From GCA-002726655 sp046582185 (GTDB lineage: Bacteria > Pseudomonadota > Gammaproteobacteria > Pseudomonadales > Azotimanducaceae): a stretch of DNA of 64,000 nucleotides. How positions within the stretch are numbered: position 1 is the stretch's first letter; each line of letters starts with the position of its first letter. The stretch spans positions 124,001 through 188,000 of the forward strand of contig JAYGEX010000040.1 of assembly GCA_046582185.1 (NCBI GenBank), given 5' to 3'. A program made the position numbers and the translations under genes. The notes below the pieces were generated by a model. The model did not search any database and was not told the DNA's origin. It saw only the letters and a program-made list of their open reading frames with translations. Positions 44,850-53,891 of this stretch are shown piece after piece.

Positions 44850-44954
44850 TTGAACAGCTGCGGATGACAATGACATTACGACTATCACATGATTGAACAT
44901 GACAGGACCTAATACATCGTAGACATACCAGATATTATTAACGCCGCGGGAAAG

Positions 44955-46058
44955 ATGACCGCACTTGGCGGGTCGGCGCAAACAACTACGGTTGCCGAGG
45001 CGCAGGCGCAAGCTGCAGGGCGGCATGTGGATCTGACAGCACTGAGAAAAATCGCAGGCGAACGAATAGCAACCATTACCGGCGCGGAAGCCGCATGCGT
45101 TACTACCGGCGCTGCTGCGGGCATTACGCTAAGTGTCGCTGCCTTGGTGACTGGTAACAATTTAAGCAAGGTGCAGGAACTTCCTTTGACTTCCGAGGCA
45201 CACCCTATCCTTTTGCAGGCTGGCCACGCCATCAATTTTGGCGCCAGCATCGAACAGATGATCACCCTCGGCGGCGGGCAGCCCAGCATTATCGGCGACG
45301 TTAATTCTGTGCCCCTAAAACTGCTACAAGACACTCTGGAATCTGAAATCAGTATTTCCGGTTTTCTCTATGTTCAATCTCATCACTGCGTTCAAAAAAA
45401 CATGATTAGCCTGGATAAATGCATTGAACATTGCCATGCCCACGATGTACCTGTGATCGTTGATGCCGCTGCCGAAGAAGACCTTAAGCGTTATATAGAC
45501 GCAGGCGCTGATCTGGTTACCTATTCCGGAGGTAAGGCATTTTGTGGCCCGACCGTGGGCTTTATCGCAGGGAAAGAGGCGCTGGTTGATTGCTGCGAGC
45601 TCCAATTCCGCGGGATTGCACGTACCATGAAGGTTGGCAAAGAGCAGATATTTGGCCTGCTGCAGGCTCTGGATGAATACCTGAATTTGGACGAGAACGT
45701 TTTTCGAGACGAACTGCAGCGCCGAAACCTGATTATTTCCGAAGGTTTGCGCAATCTCTCCTGCTTTGATATCAATCTGAAACCGGATGAAGCAGGCCGC
45801 GACTTTAGCCGGGTAGCCGTTCGTATTGCCGCTGGCAAAAAAGGCGCCAGAAATGACTACTTAAATATTCATGACCTGATTCGTTTTCTGGAAAATGCCA
45901 TACCGAGCATTCGAACCCGAAACCATCATGCCGATGAAGGGCTGATACTCATCGATCCCCGTGAACTTAAGCATAGCGACCCCGAAGTAATAATTCGGCA
46001 GTTTGTGAATTTCTGCGAACAACTCAACCAGAAATCAAAGGCCATCAGGAGTGATTGA
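44955..46058 (+). CDS. SelA-like PLP-dependent enzyme (DgaE-type ammonia-lyase family)
   Basis: This fold-type I PLP protein of about 367 residues is of the SelA/DgaE family; members include D-glucosaminate-6-phosphate ammonia-lyase. Marks: EAACVTTGAAAGITLSVAAL (cofactor-phosphate site), VIVDAAAEEDLKRYI (Asp for pyridine N) and TYSGGKAFCGPTVGFIAG (Lys). The family N-terminus IINAAGKMTALGGS is encoded in the same frame from 44934, upstream of the ATG used here, so the true start is before 44955. No ATG, GTG or TTG is available: the frame upstream has TAA at 44910-44912, and beyond it MIEHDRT. Start or nonsense remains unresolved. Confidence 0.75.
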   Translation: MTALGGSAQTTTVAEAQAQAAGRHVDLTALRKIAGERIATITGAEAACVTTGAAAGITLSVAALVTGNNLSKVQELPLTSEAHPILLQAGHAINFGASIEQMITLGGGQPSIIGDVNSVPLKLLQDTLESEISISGFLYVQSHHCVQKNMISLDKCIEHCHAHDVPVIVDAAAEEDLKRYIDAGADLVTYSGGKAFCGPTVGFIAGKEALVDCCELQFRGIARTMKVGKEQIFGLLQALDEYLNLDENVFRDELQRRNLIISEGLRNLSCFDINLKPDEAGRDFSRVAVRIAAGKKGARNDYLNIHDLIRFLENAIPSIRTRNHHADEGLILIDPRELKHSDPEVIIRQFVNFCEQLNQKSKAIRSD

Positions 46059-46665
46059 TCATCAGTTCAGGAAGCTCATTGACCCGCCACTGGACAAATT
46101 AGCGCAAGCACTACATCAATCAAACATCACCGCCAACCAGGTAACAATCGCGGGATTCATGCTCGGCATGTCAGTGATTCCGCTGTTGGCGTTTCACCAA
46201 TTTATGATCACCCTGCTGGTTATCATTATAAACCGGCTTGCCGACGGACTCGACGGCGCGATTGCAAGGAACCGCGGCGTGACTGATGCCGGCGGATATC
46301 TCGACATCGTTCTGGACTTCATATTCTACTCTGCGGTGATATTCGGCTTTTGCCTGGCCCTTCCTGAACAGGCTGTTTATGGCGCATTCCTGATATTCAG
46401 CTTTATAGGTACAGGCAGCTCATTTCTGACGCTGTCTATATTCGCCGCAAAACGCTCCCTGACAACTAAGCGGCGTGGAATGAAGTCTATCTATTATCTT
46501 GGTGGTCTTACCGAAGGATTTGAAACCATCGTATGCCTGATTCTTATGTGTCTGGTGCCTGATTGGTTCTGGCTCATCGCCAGCATCTTTGGCATATTAT
46601 GCTGGGTCACTACCTTGAGCCGAATTATTACATCAGTAAAGCTACTTGATTCAACAGGAGACTAG
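46051..46665 (+). CDS. CDP-alcohol phosphatidyltransferase family protein
   Basis: This 204-residue membrane enzyme joins a CDP-activated alcohol to an acceptor alcohol. The catalytic metal signature is LADGLDGAIARNRGV with the later Asp pair in GGYLDIVLDF, and five to six membrane helices surround it. The GTG start lies in the last codons of the SelA-like gene with AGGA directly before it. Known members make phosphatidylglycerophosphate, phosphatidylserine or cardiolipin, or soluble polyol diphosphates. The link to an amino-sugar type PLP enzyme and an APH-fold kinase suggests an unusual polar head group; this is inference. Confidence 0.8.
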   Translation: MIDHQFRKLIDPPLDKLAQALHQSNITANQVTIAGFMLGMSVIPLLAFHQFMITLLVIIINRLADGLDGAIARNRGVTDAGGYLDIVLDFIFYSAVIFGFCLALPEQAVYGAFLIFSFIGTGSSFLTLSIFAAKRSLTTKRRGMKSIYYLGGLTEGFETIVCLILMCLVPDWFWLIASIFGILCWVTTLSRIITSVKLLDSTGD

Positions 46666-46667
46666 TC

Positions 46668-47672
46668 TTGGAACTGGCAGAATTGGAGCAACGATTAAAG
46701 CCTTTCTGTGAGCATCACTATGATGATGCCGAGGCTCGAGTCTCTAATGTTTTTGCGATGCCAGGGCATGCAGGGTTCGCCTATGGGTTTACAGTTCATT
46801 CTGCCGAAATTACCGAATCATGGTTCTTGCGTCTACCACCGCCTAAGGTCAACTGGAAGGGTACAGCGGATGTCCTGAGGCAGGTTCAGATTCTGGGTGC
46901 GCTGGATTCAACAACTGTCCCCCACTGTAGCGTGAAGTGGTCCGGTGATGACTTACAATGGTTTGGCCGGCCCTATTTTATCGTGCCTCAACTACAAGGT
47001 GATGTCATTCGAATTGCTCCTGGCGATTGGGCAGCGGATCTCGCGATTGAAACCCAAACGGACATGGCAAAGCAAATCATGACCGCACTCGCTGCAATTC
47101 ACAAAGTAAACTGGAAGGTTTCTACTCCAAACCTTGGCCCACCTATTCCATTCGATGAAGATGTCACCCGATGGGACAGATTTCTGGAAAAGGCTGCGGA
47201 CCCGGAACGTTTAGTTGAGGCACCAAAAGTTCGAGATCAATTACTGGCCAATCTTCCCATGGATGCGCCAGTGGGGATATTTCATGGAGATTTCCAGATT
47301 GCCAATGTGTTCTTTTCTGATGATCATAAGTTATTGGCCGTCATCGATTGGGAACTGGTGGGTGTTGGTGCAACCCTCAATGATGTCGGCTGGATTTGCA
47401 CCTTTAGCGACCCGGAGGCCTGGGCAAGAGGTGAGGAGCAACGTCCAATGTTTCTCGACCCGGATACCCTAGTGAGACTCTACGCAGATGCTTACGGCGA
47501 ACCACTACCCGATCTGAATTGGTTTCGCGCGCTGGCAGCTTATAAGTTCGCGATCATCACGGGATTCAACCTCAGCCTGCACCGACGTGGCAAACGACAT
47601 GATCCGAGCTGGGAAGTAACAAAGTTGTCCATGACCACGCTAATGGACAGAGCACTCAAATTACTGTCCTGA
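46668..47672 (+). CDS. Aminoglycoside phosphotransferase-fold kinase
   Basis: This 334-residue kinase has the APH (PF01636) catalytic loop GIFHGDFQIANVFFSDD and the metal-binding IDWELVGVGATLNDVGW. The N-lobe carries YFIVPQLQGDVIR. Family members phosphorylate choline, homoserine, amino alcohols or aminoglycosides. The TTG start at 46668 is supported by AGGAG upstream, and the gene lies 2 bp after the CDP-alcohol phosphatidyltransferase. Together these suggest kinase action on the alcohol handled by the operon. It is convergent with the GGDEF sensor, 11 bp away. Confidence 0.83.
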   Translation: MELAELEQRLKPFCEHHYDDAEARVSNVFAMPGHAGFAYGFTVHSAEITESWFLRLPPPKVNWKGTADVLRQVQILGALDSTTVPHCSVKWSGDDLQWFGRPYFIVPQLQGDVIRIAPGDWAADLAIETQTDMAKQIMTALAAIHKVNWKVSTPNLGPPIPFDEDVTRWDRFLEKAADPERLVEAPKVRDQLLANLPMDAPVGIFHGDFQIANVFFSDDHKLLAVIDWELVGVGATLNDVGWICTFSDPEAWARGEEQRPMFLDPDTLVRLYADAYGEPLPDLNWFRALAAYKFAIITGFNLSLHRRGKRHDPSWEVTKLSMTTLMDRALKLLS

Positions 47673-47683
47673 TGCTCTCAATA

Positions 47684-50600
47684 TCAAAAATCGAAAACAA
47701 CTTCCCCTTTGATTGAAGTCGTCATTGTCACGTGCTGTTCCTTGATAACACTGGCAAGCTTGTCTTTCATATTGATGATATCAACCTGCTCGGTATCGGC
47801 GTTTCCAGAGAAGCTAACCCATGAATCCTTGCCATTGTATTTGGCGACATAAGCTGCCTGATCAGCTACTGCAACAACCTGCTCCCAGGTGAATTGTTGG
47901 GGGTTATGTGGATTGAATGGAAAATGAGCGAAGCCAATGGACCCGGTAACAGAACCAACCTTACCACCACCAAGCGTATAACTGTGATTCGCGAGCCCAG
48001 TTCGGATGCGTTCAGCGAGGTGTTCAACGCCTTCAAGATTTTCACTTTGCCCAACGACTAAAAATTCATCCCCGCCCCAGCGTATAATCGTATCCGAGTC
48101 TCTGGTGCTGGCACGCAGAACATCGCGAACATGAATTAGTACCTCATCACCTGCAGCATGACCAAAACTATCATTCACTGCCTTGAAGCTATCGAGATCA
48201 ATCATCATGAAGAACAGCGAGCCTTCTTTTCGAATGAGCTCGGCATTTCCTTTTTGTTGCCTGAGTTTACTGTACAGGCGATTCAGGCTGGCGATCTGAC
48301 TTTCCAGATAGTTGTACAGATAGCGGCGATTGTGTAGTCCCGTGAGTGCATCACTCATACTAGCGAGCATTAACTGTTCATTGGCGACTTCAAGTTCCTT
48401 ATTTCTATCTCCAAGTTCGTGAGTTCGCAAGGTCACTTCTTTTTCAAGCATTGTGCGGACTTGCTCCTCAACAGCACGTTTGCGCCGCTGCATGCCGAGA
48501 TAAGTGACAAGAAGGGTACCAACAATAAGGACATAAAATATATACGCCTGGGTACTCAACCAGGGTGGCGGGATAACGTTAACAGAAATGGTGGTACCTA
48601 CATTGTTCCAAACACCATCGTTGTTGGATGCCCTGACTTTAAAGAAATACTCACCAGCTGGCAGATTTGTGTAGGTGGCACGGCGAAACTGACCGGGATC
48701 TGTCCAGCCATCATCAAAACCCTGCAGCATATAAAGGTATTGATTCTTGTCCGGAGAAGCAAAATCCAGTGCTGCGAATCGAAAGTCAACAAATCGATCA
48801 TTGTAGGCAAGTGTCAGTTCGGTGGGTTCGATTTTACGACTGTAATCCGTGACCGCTGATACTGTATTCGAACTTGCCGACAGTACAATTGATGGCATAT
48901 GAGTATTGATGCCGACATCTTCGGGATTAAACACAACCATGCCTTCAGTTCCTCCAAACAGGAGAAGCCCGCTACGACTTTTAAGCCGGGCGCCAAAATT
49001 AAACTCCTCTGCCCTGATACCATTTCGCCAGTCAAAATGACGAATCCTGTTACTGCCGGGAATCAATTCCGACAATCCGCGGTTCCCGCTTAACCACATG
49101 TGACCGGAACCATCCTCCAGGATGCCATAAATGGTATCGCTCCTTAAGCCATCACCCTTGGTTAGATGGGTGAATGAAACCTTGCCGCTGACACGATCCT
49201 CGGCCGACCAGCGATTGAGACCTGCACCTAGCGTCGCTACCCACAATGATCCGTCACTTGATTCAATGATCTCCCAGGCGGTATCGTTGGACAGACTGAA
49301 TGGGTCCTCGCCATCGTGGACAAATCGCGTGAATATTTCCTGCGATGGATTGAATCTATTCAGACCACCGGCCTCTGTCCCTATCCAGAATTCACCGCCA
49401 CTGTCCCAATAGAGGGCAAGTACACGATTACTACCGATAGTCCGGGAATCATCCTCATCATGTAAGAACCGCGTGAATTTACCTGTTCCAAAATCAAGGC
49501 GATTCAGACCACCACCGTAAGTCCCTACCCAGACCAGATCGTCAACGACCGAAATAGCTGTGATACCGTTGTTGCTAAGGGAATTATCATCCAGGGCATC
49601 ATGTACGAAGTGCTTCACTTCGCCGGTGTCAACGACCAAGTGATACAGGCCAGAGGTACGGGTTCCAATCCAGATGTTTTCATCATCGTCGATGGCAATT
49701 GCCATCACTCGCTGATCTTCAAGATCAATGTCAGGCACTGGCGCGGCTTCGTAAAACTGTTCACTATTGTTAGCTGGCCTAAGCCGGTTGATACCTTCTC
49801 CATAGGTACCGATCCATATCTCTCCGGAATTTGCTTCCGCCATCGCTGTGATCAGGTCAAAGCTAAGGTGGCCAGATCCTGTATGATAATTTTGGAAGGC
49901 ATCACTGACAAAATTCCAGCGGCTGATGCCCCCATAGGTGCCTACCCAGAATACATTGCCCGAGTCTTGCATTAGCGAATCGATGCGATTATCGATCAAA
50001 CTGTATTGATCCAGGGGATTATTCCGATAAGAGTTGAACCGCCCCTGATCAGGCAACCATTCCGCCAGACCACTGTCGGTCGCTATCCAGAGCACTCCCT
50101 GATGATCTACCAGAAGGTCGCGCACAATATTTCCCGGGAGCGCGCCGGCATCATTTGCGCGATGATGATATTCAGTGATGTCATGACTAACGGGGTTGAA
50201 CACTCGCAGGCCATTTGCATGTGTCCCCATCCACAGACTTCCTTCAAATTCGGCCATCACCCGTATATTCAGATTGCTGCCTGCCTCATGCCTTTCAATT
50301 CGCGTACGCGCCTGATCAAGTATGGCTATGCCGGAATCGGTCGCGATCCACAAGGTACCGTTAGGACGCTCGTGGATAAAGTTAACCGAGTCACTAGGCA
50401 AGCTGTTGTTATTCCCGGGCTCATGTCGGTAGTGGGTGAATGTCCCGGTTTCAGCTTGCAGACGATTCAGACCGCCATCATTGGTCCCAATCCACAAGAT
50501 ATTCTGGCTATCTTCAAAGACGAAGCGGACCTGGTTCGAGCTGATGCTGCCTGGATCTTTCACATCATGCAGGTAATTAATAAAGACTTCTCTTGCTTCA

Positions 50601-50944
50601 TCATAACGACTAAGTCCGCCGCTGTTTGTACCAGCCCACAGTTGACCATTGTGATCAATCAGCAGTGACCAGATCCAGTCGTCGGCAATGGAATCCGGAT
50701 CGCCAATGTTGTGTTCATAGTGTTTGAATGCATAGCCGTCATAACGATTCAGGCCCTCCTGGGTGCCAAACCACATATAGCCTTTAATATCCTGGACCAT
50801 GTCTGTGACGTTTGCCTGGGATAGGCCATCTTCAGTTGTGATGCGCTCAAACTGAACATTGCGAGCGAGTATGGGTGCCTGAAAAATCAGCCCAATCAGG
50901 GCAGACAGCCAAAGAACCATAGCGATTGGTTTTTGGCTGTTCAC
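47684..50944 (-). CDS. Two-component-type propeller sensor with GGDEF output
   Basis: This 1086-residue membrane protein is laid out as signal segment (1-25), a periplasmic double propeller of Reg_prop repeats (about 25-690; many copies such as GYMWFGTQEGLNRYDG, IWIGTRTSGLYHL), a Y_Y_Y domain (about 700-790), one membrane helix near 805 (TQAYIFYVLIVGTLLVTYLG), a short coiled coil, and a cytoplasmic diguanylate cyclase domain whose active site is IRWGGDEFLVVGQ (about 955). It should sense an outside ligand and make cyclic di-GMP. The GTG start is at 50944. The subtilisin gene lies just upstream in the same direction, so a coupled role is possible. Confidence 0.9.
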   Translation of the reverse strand: MNSQKPIAMVLWLSALIGLIFQAPILARNVQFERITTEDGLSQANVTDMVQDIKGYMWFGTQEGLNRYDGYAFKHYEHNIGDPDSIADDWIWSLLIDHNGQLWAGTNSGGLSRYDEAREVFINYLHDVKDPGSISSNQVRFVFEDSQNILWIGTNDGGLNRLQAETGTFTHYRHEPGNNNSLPSDSVNFIHERPNGTLWIATDSGIAILDQARTRIERHEAGSNLNIRVMAEFEGSLWMGTHANGLRVFNPVSHDITEYHHRANDAGALPGNIVRDLLVDHQGVLWIATDSGLAEWLPDQGRFNSYRNNPLDQYSLIDNRIDSLMQDSGNVFWVGTYGGISRWNFVSDAFQNYHTGSGHLSFDLITAMAEANSGEIWIGTYGEGINRLRPANNSEQFYEAAPVPDIDLEDQRVMAIAIDDDENIWIGTRTSGLYHLVVDTGEVKHFVHDALDDNSLSNNGITAISVVDDLVWVGTYGGGLNRLDFGTGKFTRFLHDEDDSRTIGSNRVLALYWDSGGEFWIGTEAGGLNRFNPSQEIFTRFVHDGEDPFSLSNDTAWEIIESSDGSLWVATLGAGLNRWSAEDRVSGKVSFTHLTKGDGLRSDTIYGILEDGSGHMWLSGNRGLSELIPGSNRIRHFDWRNGIRAEEFNFGARLKSRSGLLLFGGTEGMVVFNPEDVGINTHMPSIVLSASSNTVSAVTDYSRKIEPTELTLAYNDRFVDFRFAALDFASPDKNQYLYMLQGFDDGWTDPGQFRRATYTNLPAGEYFFKVRASNNDGVWNNVGTTISVNVIPPPWLSTQAYIFYVLIVGTLLVTYLGMQRRKRAVEEQVRTMLEKEVTLRTHELGDRNKELEVANEQLMLASMSDALTGLHNRRYLYNYLESQIASLNRLYSKLRQQKGNAELIRKEGSLFFMMIDLDSFKAVNDSFGHAAGDEVLIHVRDVLRASTRDSDTIIRWGGDEFLVVGQSENLEGVEHLAERIRTGLANHSYTLGGGKVGSVTGSIGFAHFPFNPHNPQQFTWEQVVAVADQAAYVAKYNGKDSWVSFSGNADTEQVDIINMKDKLASVIKEQHVTMTTSIKGEVVFDF

Positions 50945-51079
50945 CTTGTTGATTGGGATACCTCTGAGCTTTGTTTACTCCTGGCCAACCCAGCTATTGA
51001 TGGAAGCGAGCTCGGATGAAGAGTTATTCCACATGTATCCATTATTCCACAGGTAACCCGAGCTGCTGAGTTCCTTGGG

Positions 51080-52768
51080 CTAACTGCCATCCCATGTAAA
51101 GACGCTGTCCCCAACCCCGAAGCCTTCGAGATAGAACTCGCCATTCGCATCCTGGCGGGCGGGACCCATGAAGTGCTCGCTACCGGATAGATCAGCGCTG
51201 ACGTTAAGCCCGGTATTGGCGCAACCTTCTGCAAAACTGAATATTGCATCATGGGCGTTGAGACTCCCTGCACCTTGTTGAAAGACCGAATAAGCCAGGT
51301 CACCGCTTGCATCTGTCGCAACACGACTGGATGCCAGCAAACGACATTTCACATCATTAGGATTTATATCACCCTGATATTGCAACATCAAGGCAACAAC
51401 ACCAGTAACAACAGCTGCGGAATGGGACGTACCTGACATCATGAAGTAACGTTCATCGTCGTGAAAATCCGGATGCAGAAGAGCGAGGGTACTTTTTTTG
51501 CCCATTATCCCGGAGACATGACAGCCTGGAGCAATAAGATCTGGTTTGACGAACCCTTCATGAGTCGGGCCTGTAGCCGAAAACGAAATCAATACGTCAT
51601 CTGAACGATCTTCCGTTGTATAACTGTCAGTCAAAGCGCCGATGGTAATAACGTAAGGGATATTGCCTGGCACGCCTATGGACATGGGGTCTGGGCCGGT
51701 ATTGCCAGCAGACACTACAACCACAATGCCAGCATTCCAGGCTGCCATGACCGCGAGATTCAGTGGATCGTCCCAGTAGGCAGACTTGGGAGGCGCACTG
51801 AATGAAAGATTCAGTACACGAATATTATATTTAACGCGATTTTCAACAATCCAATTGAGCCTACGTATGATGTCAGCGTATGAACCCTGACCATTTTGGT
51901 CAAATCCTTTTACAATAATCAGCTCGGCATCCGGGGCAATGCCATTTGCTTCACGCAATGGACCGAAGTCTCTGCTGGCGATAACACTCGCAAGATGGGT
52001 TCCATGGCCATGCTTGTCATCAACCTTACCTTCTTTATCCTTAATCGCATTATATTCGGCAACTGGTTCGTTGAATCCGTTCCGCTTGTTGATGGCACGA
52101 TCTATCCACAATCCCGTATCAAGTATCGCAACTCCAATTCCCACTCCAGTGATGCCCGTTGAATGGAGGGAATCAGCATCGATCAAGCGTACAATTGCGG
52201 ATTGTGGTACGCCTTTGGCCGAAAATGGGCGCCGTATCTTCATTTCCCAGTGCGCCTTTAGCGCCTTGATTCTGCTCTCTAAATCATCCTTCTCTGCTTT
52301 CGTAGCATTTTCACTAAAGCCAAGGCGCAATTGTCGAATTTCTTCTTTAGCTTCTCTACGTATGGATTTTGCGATTGCTTTAGCTTCGCTCTTATCCAGC
52401 CCACCCCGCCTTGCAGCCCGCTTTGATCTCCGATTCCGTTTTTTGTCTTCGCGGCGGCTCGCAGTCTCAATCATCGTATCAACAAATATGTGAACATCCT
52501 TCTCGCTACTGTTCAAACGGACAAGCTGATCTTCTGTTAGGTAGGCAGCGACAGAATCAATAATTGGCAACTCATGGCTTATGGTTGCGCCCGTGCGGTT
52601 CACAAGCTTAATTGCCTGATCTACAGAATCTGCTTGCACAATGTATCGTGTGACTTTACCCGGGATATGATCAGAATCAACTGAGGTTATCAGGTGCGCC
52701 GAGAAGACAACGCCTAAAATTCCGGTAATAAGTAGTGGGCCAATTGTTTTCATTTTTGAAGCTCTCAT
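51080..52768 (-). CDS. Subtilisin-family (S8) serine protease, ended by an early amber codon
   Basis: This exported protease has 562 residues as read. A signal segment (MKTIGPLLITGILGVVFSAH) is followed by an I9-like propeptide, a very basic and helical stretch (about 107-190), and the catalytic domain: Asp in AILDTGLW (about 214), His in HGHGTHLASVIA (about 258), Ser in GTSHSAAVVTGV (about 448). The TAG at 51080-51082 follows FTWDGS. The same frame stays open for 34 codons to 50975 and reads PKELSSSGYLWNNGYMWNN and SINSWVGQE, a tryptophan-rich tail with the family's usual end. The chain is either truncated or read through. It is upstream of the GGDEF sensor. Confidence 0.88.
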   Translation of the reverse strand: MRASKMKTIGPLLITGILGVVFSAHLITSVDSDHIPGKVTRYIVQADSVDQAIKLVNRTGATISHELPIIDSVAAYLTEDQLVRLNSSEKDVHIFVDTMIETASRREDKKRNRRSKRAARRGGLDKSEAKAIAKSIRREAKEEIRQLRLGFSENATKAEKDDLESRIKALKAHWEMKIRRPFSAKGVPQSAIVRLIDADSLHSTGITGVGIGVAILDTGLWIDRAINKRNGFNEPVAEYNAIKDKEGKVDDKHGHGTHLASVIASRDFGPLREANGIAPDAELIIVKGFDQNGQGSYADIIRRLNWIVENRVKYNIRVLNLSFSAPPKSAYWDDPLNLAVMAAWNAGIVVVVSAGNTGPDPMSIGVPGNIPYVITIGALTDSYTTEDRSDDVLISFSATGPTHEGFVKPDLIAPGCHVSGIMGKKSTLALLHPDFHDDERYFMMSGTSHSAAVVTGVVALMLQYQGDINPNDVKCRLLASSRVATDASGDLAYSVFQQGAGSLNAHDAIFSFAEGCANTGLNVSADLSGSEHFMGPARQDANGEFYLEGFGVGDSVFTWDGS

Positions 52769-53213
52769 GTTGCCTGCTATGGCTAAAAATTCGTCAATAT
52801 GTGACTTTCTCTCTCTATTGATCGCGCATGAGTTGTGCCAACTCTGTAAATTCCTTGATAAAAATCTTATTTATCAATCAGTTAGCAATTTTTCTAGCCA
52901 GTGATGTTCGATGTTAGACCTTACCTTGGAGCGTATTTGTGACAATCAAGGTCACTATTCGCCCGGACGCTGCTGACACTCAGTCCAGTGCCTGTTTAGC
53001 ACGGGCAATTTAGCGATTTTCATCTATATGGTGAACAGTGTTAGTCCTTGTGAAAACACAGTACTATTGATTTCAAGGTCAGATTTTTCATTTTATTACA
53101 GTTTTTGCCCTATCCGCTGTAACAAGTGTACAAAGTCGCTGACCTTGCTTTTGAGTTCTTAACGGAACAGCAGTGAAAACAATAAATAATAAGTCGCACT
53201 CAGAGGTGGAGAC
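52769..53213. other. 445-bp divergent intergenic region with TCAAGGTCA words
   Basis: No gene is visible between the subtilisin and the forward hypothetical gene. The word tcaaggtca occurs at about 52945 and at 53074, and its inverse tgaccttg at 53140-53147; the last two form a 9-bp inverted repeat (CAAGGTCAG / CTGACCTTG) about 57 bp apart. The same word is found in the gap before the ABC exporter pair. These could be sites for one regulator. The rest is A+T-rich. Confidence 0.4.
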
Positions 53214-53807
53214 ATGGACCTTGTCGAACTGAGGTACAGCTACAGCAGAATTATTCACGATTTTTATGTGCGGAACTGGAAGGACGAGAAAGGTAGTTCC
53301 AAGCTATCAATATCCAGGCGAGCCGTACTCTCGTATCACAAAAATACCAGCTTTCAGAAAAATATCGATCCCATATTCAAGATTCCTGAGGACGATTCAG
53401 ACCTTGATGACAGTGCCAAGCAATGGGCCCATCAAATAGATAAGTTTTTCTCGCCCTATGAAACGGTAAAGCTGCCCTACTCTTTTGGTGACTATCTGGT
53501 CATGGCGCTCGACGAAGAGTACCGCAAGGGCTGCCTGATCGAAATGGACAGAAAACGTCGCACCATCATTGGCGAGGTCACACCTGCAGAGGGTGACGTA
53601 CTCATCAGCCTGCAACATATGATCAAGGAAACATCAGAGGCAATTCAGCATCTGGTCGCCCTGGCCCCTGGTGGGCTCTCTGATGATTCAGACAAGGAGT
53701 TATTGCGCGCCCGGCAAGAAGTCATCGAAGCGATTGATGCAATGCAGTTTGGCCTCGCTCAAATCGATCATGAGTTAAGCAGCCGGGATATCGAAATTCT
53801 GAGATAA
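53214..53807 (+). CDS. Hypothetical acidic soluble protein
   Basis: This 197-residue protein is not recognised. It has no signal or membrane segment. The N-terminal half is mixed (ELRYSYSRIIHDFYVRNWKD, FKIPEDDSDLDDSAKQWA), with a strand-rich middle (ETVKLPYSFGDYLVMALDEE). The C-terminal third is helical (ARQEVIEAIDAMQFGLAQID). The ribosome site GGTGGAG is strong. It stands alone between the divergent subtilisin and a repeat copy. I see nothing that points to a function. Confidence 0.6.
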   Translation: MDLVELRYSYSRIIHDFYVRNWKDEKGSSKLSISRRAVLSYHKNTSFQKNIDPIFKIPEDDSDLDDSAKQWAHQIDKFFSPYETVKLPYSFGDYLVMALDEEYRKGCLIEMDRKRRTIIGEVTPAEGDVLISLQHMIKETSEAIQHLVALAPGGLSDDSDKELLRARQEVIEAIDAMQFGLAQIDHELSSRDIEILR

Positions 53808-53891
53808 AAAAAACCGGAACCCTGGGGAACCGGCGAGTGGGGGAACTTGAACTGAATGTACTTGATTAGCAAACTAGTTTTATCCGTTATT

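Noticed and set aside
15719..51082. Amber reassignment or pyrrolysine use, suggested by three in-frame TAG codons (15719, 28294, 51080)
   Set aside because: TAG is a normal stop in several intact genes here (CYP153, the first ABC half-transporter directly before an ATG), and two of the three cases are in genes broken in other ways.
53808..53850. Factor-independent terminator at aaaaaaaccggaaccctggggaaccgg
   Set aside because: The possible stem is short, has an internal AA mismatch and a two-base loop, and the run of A lies before rather than T after it.
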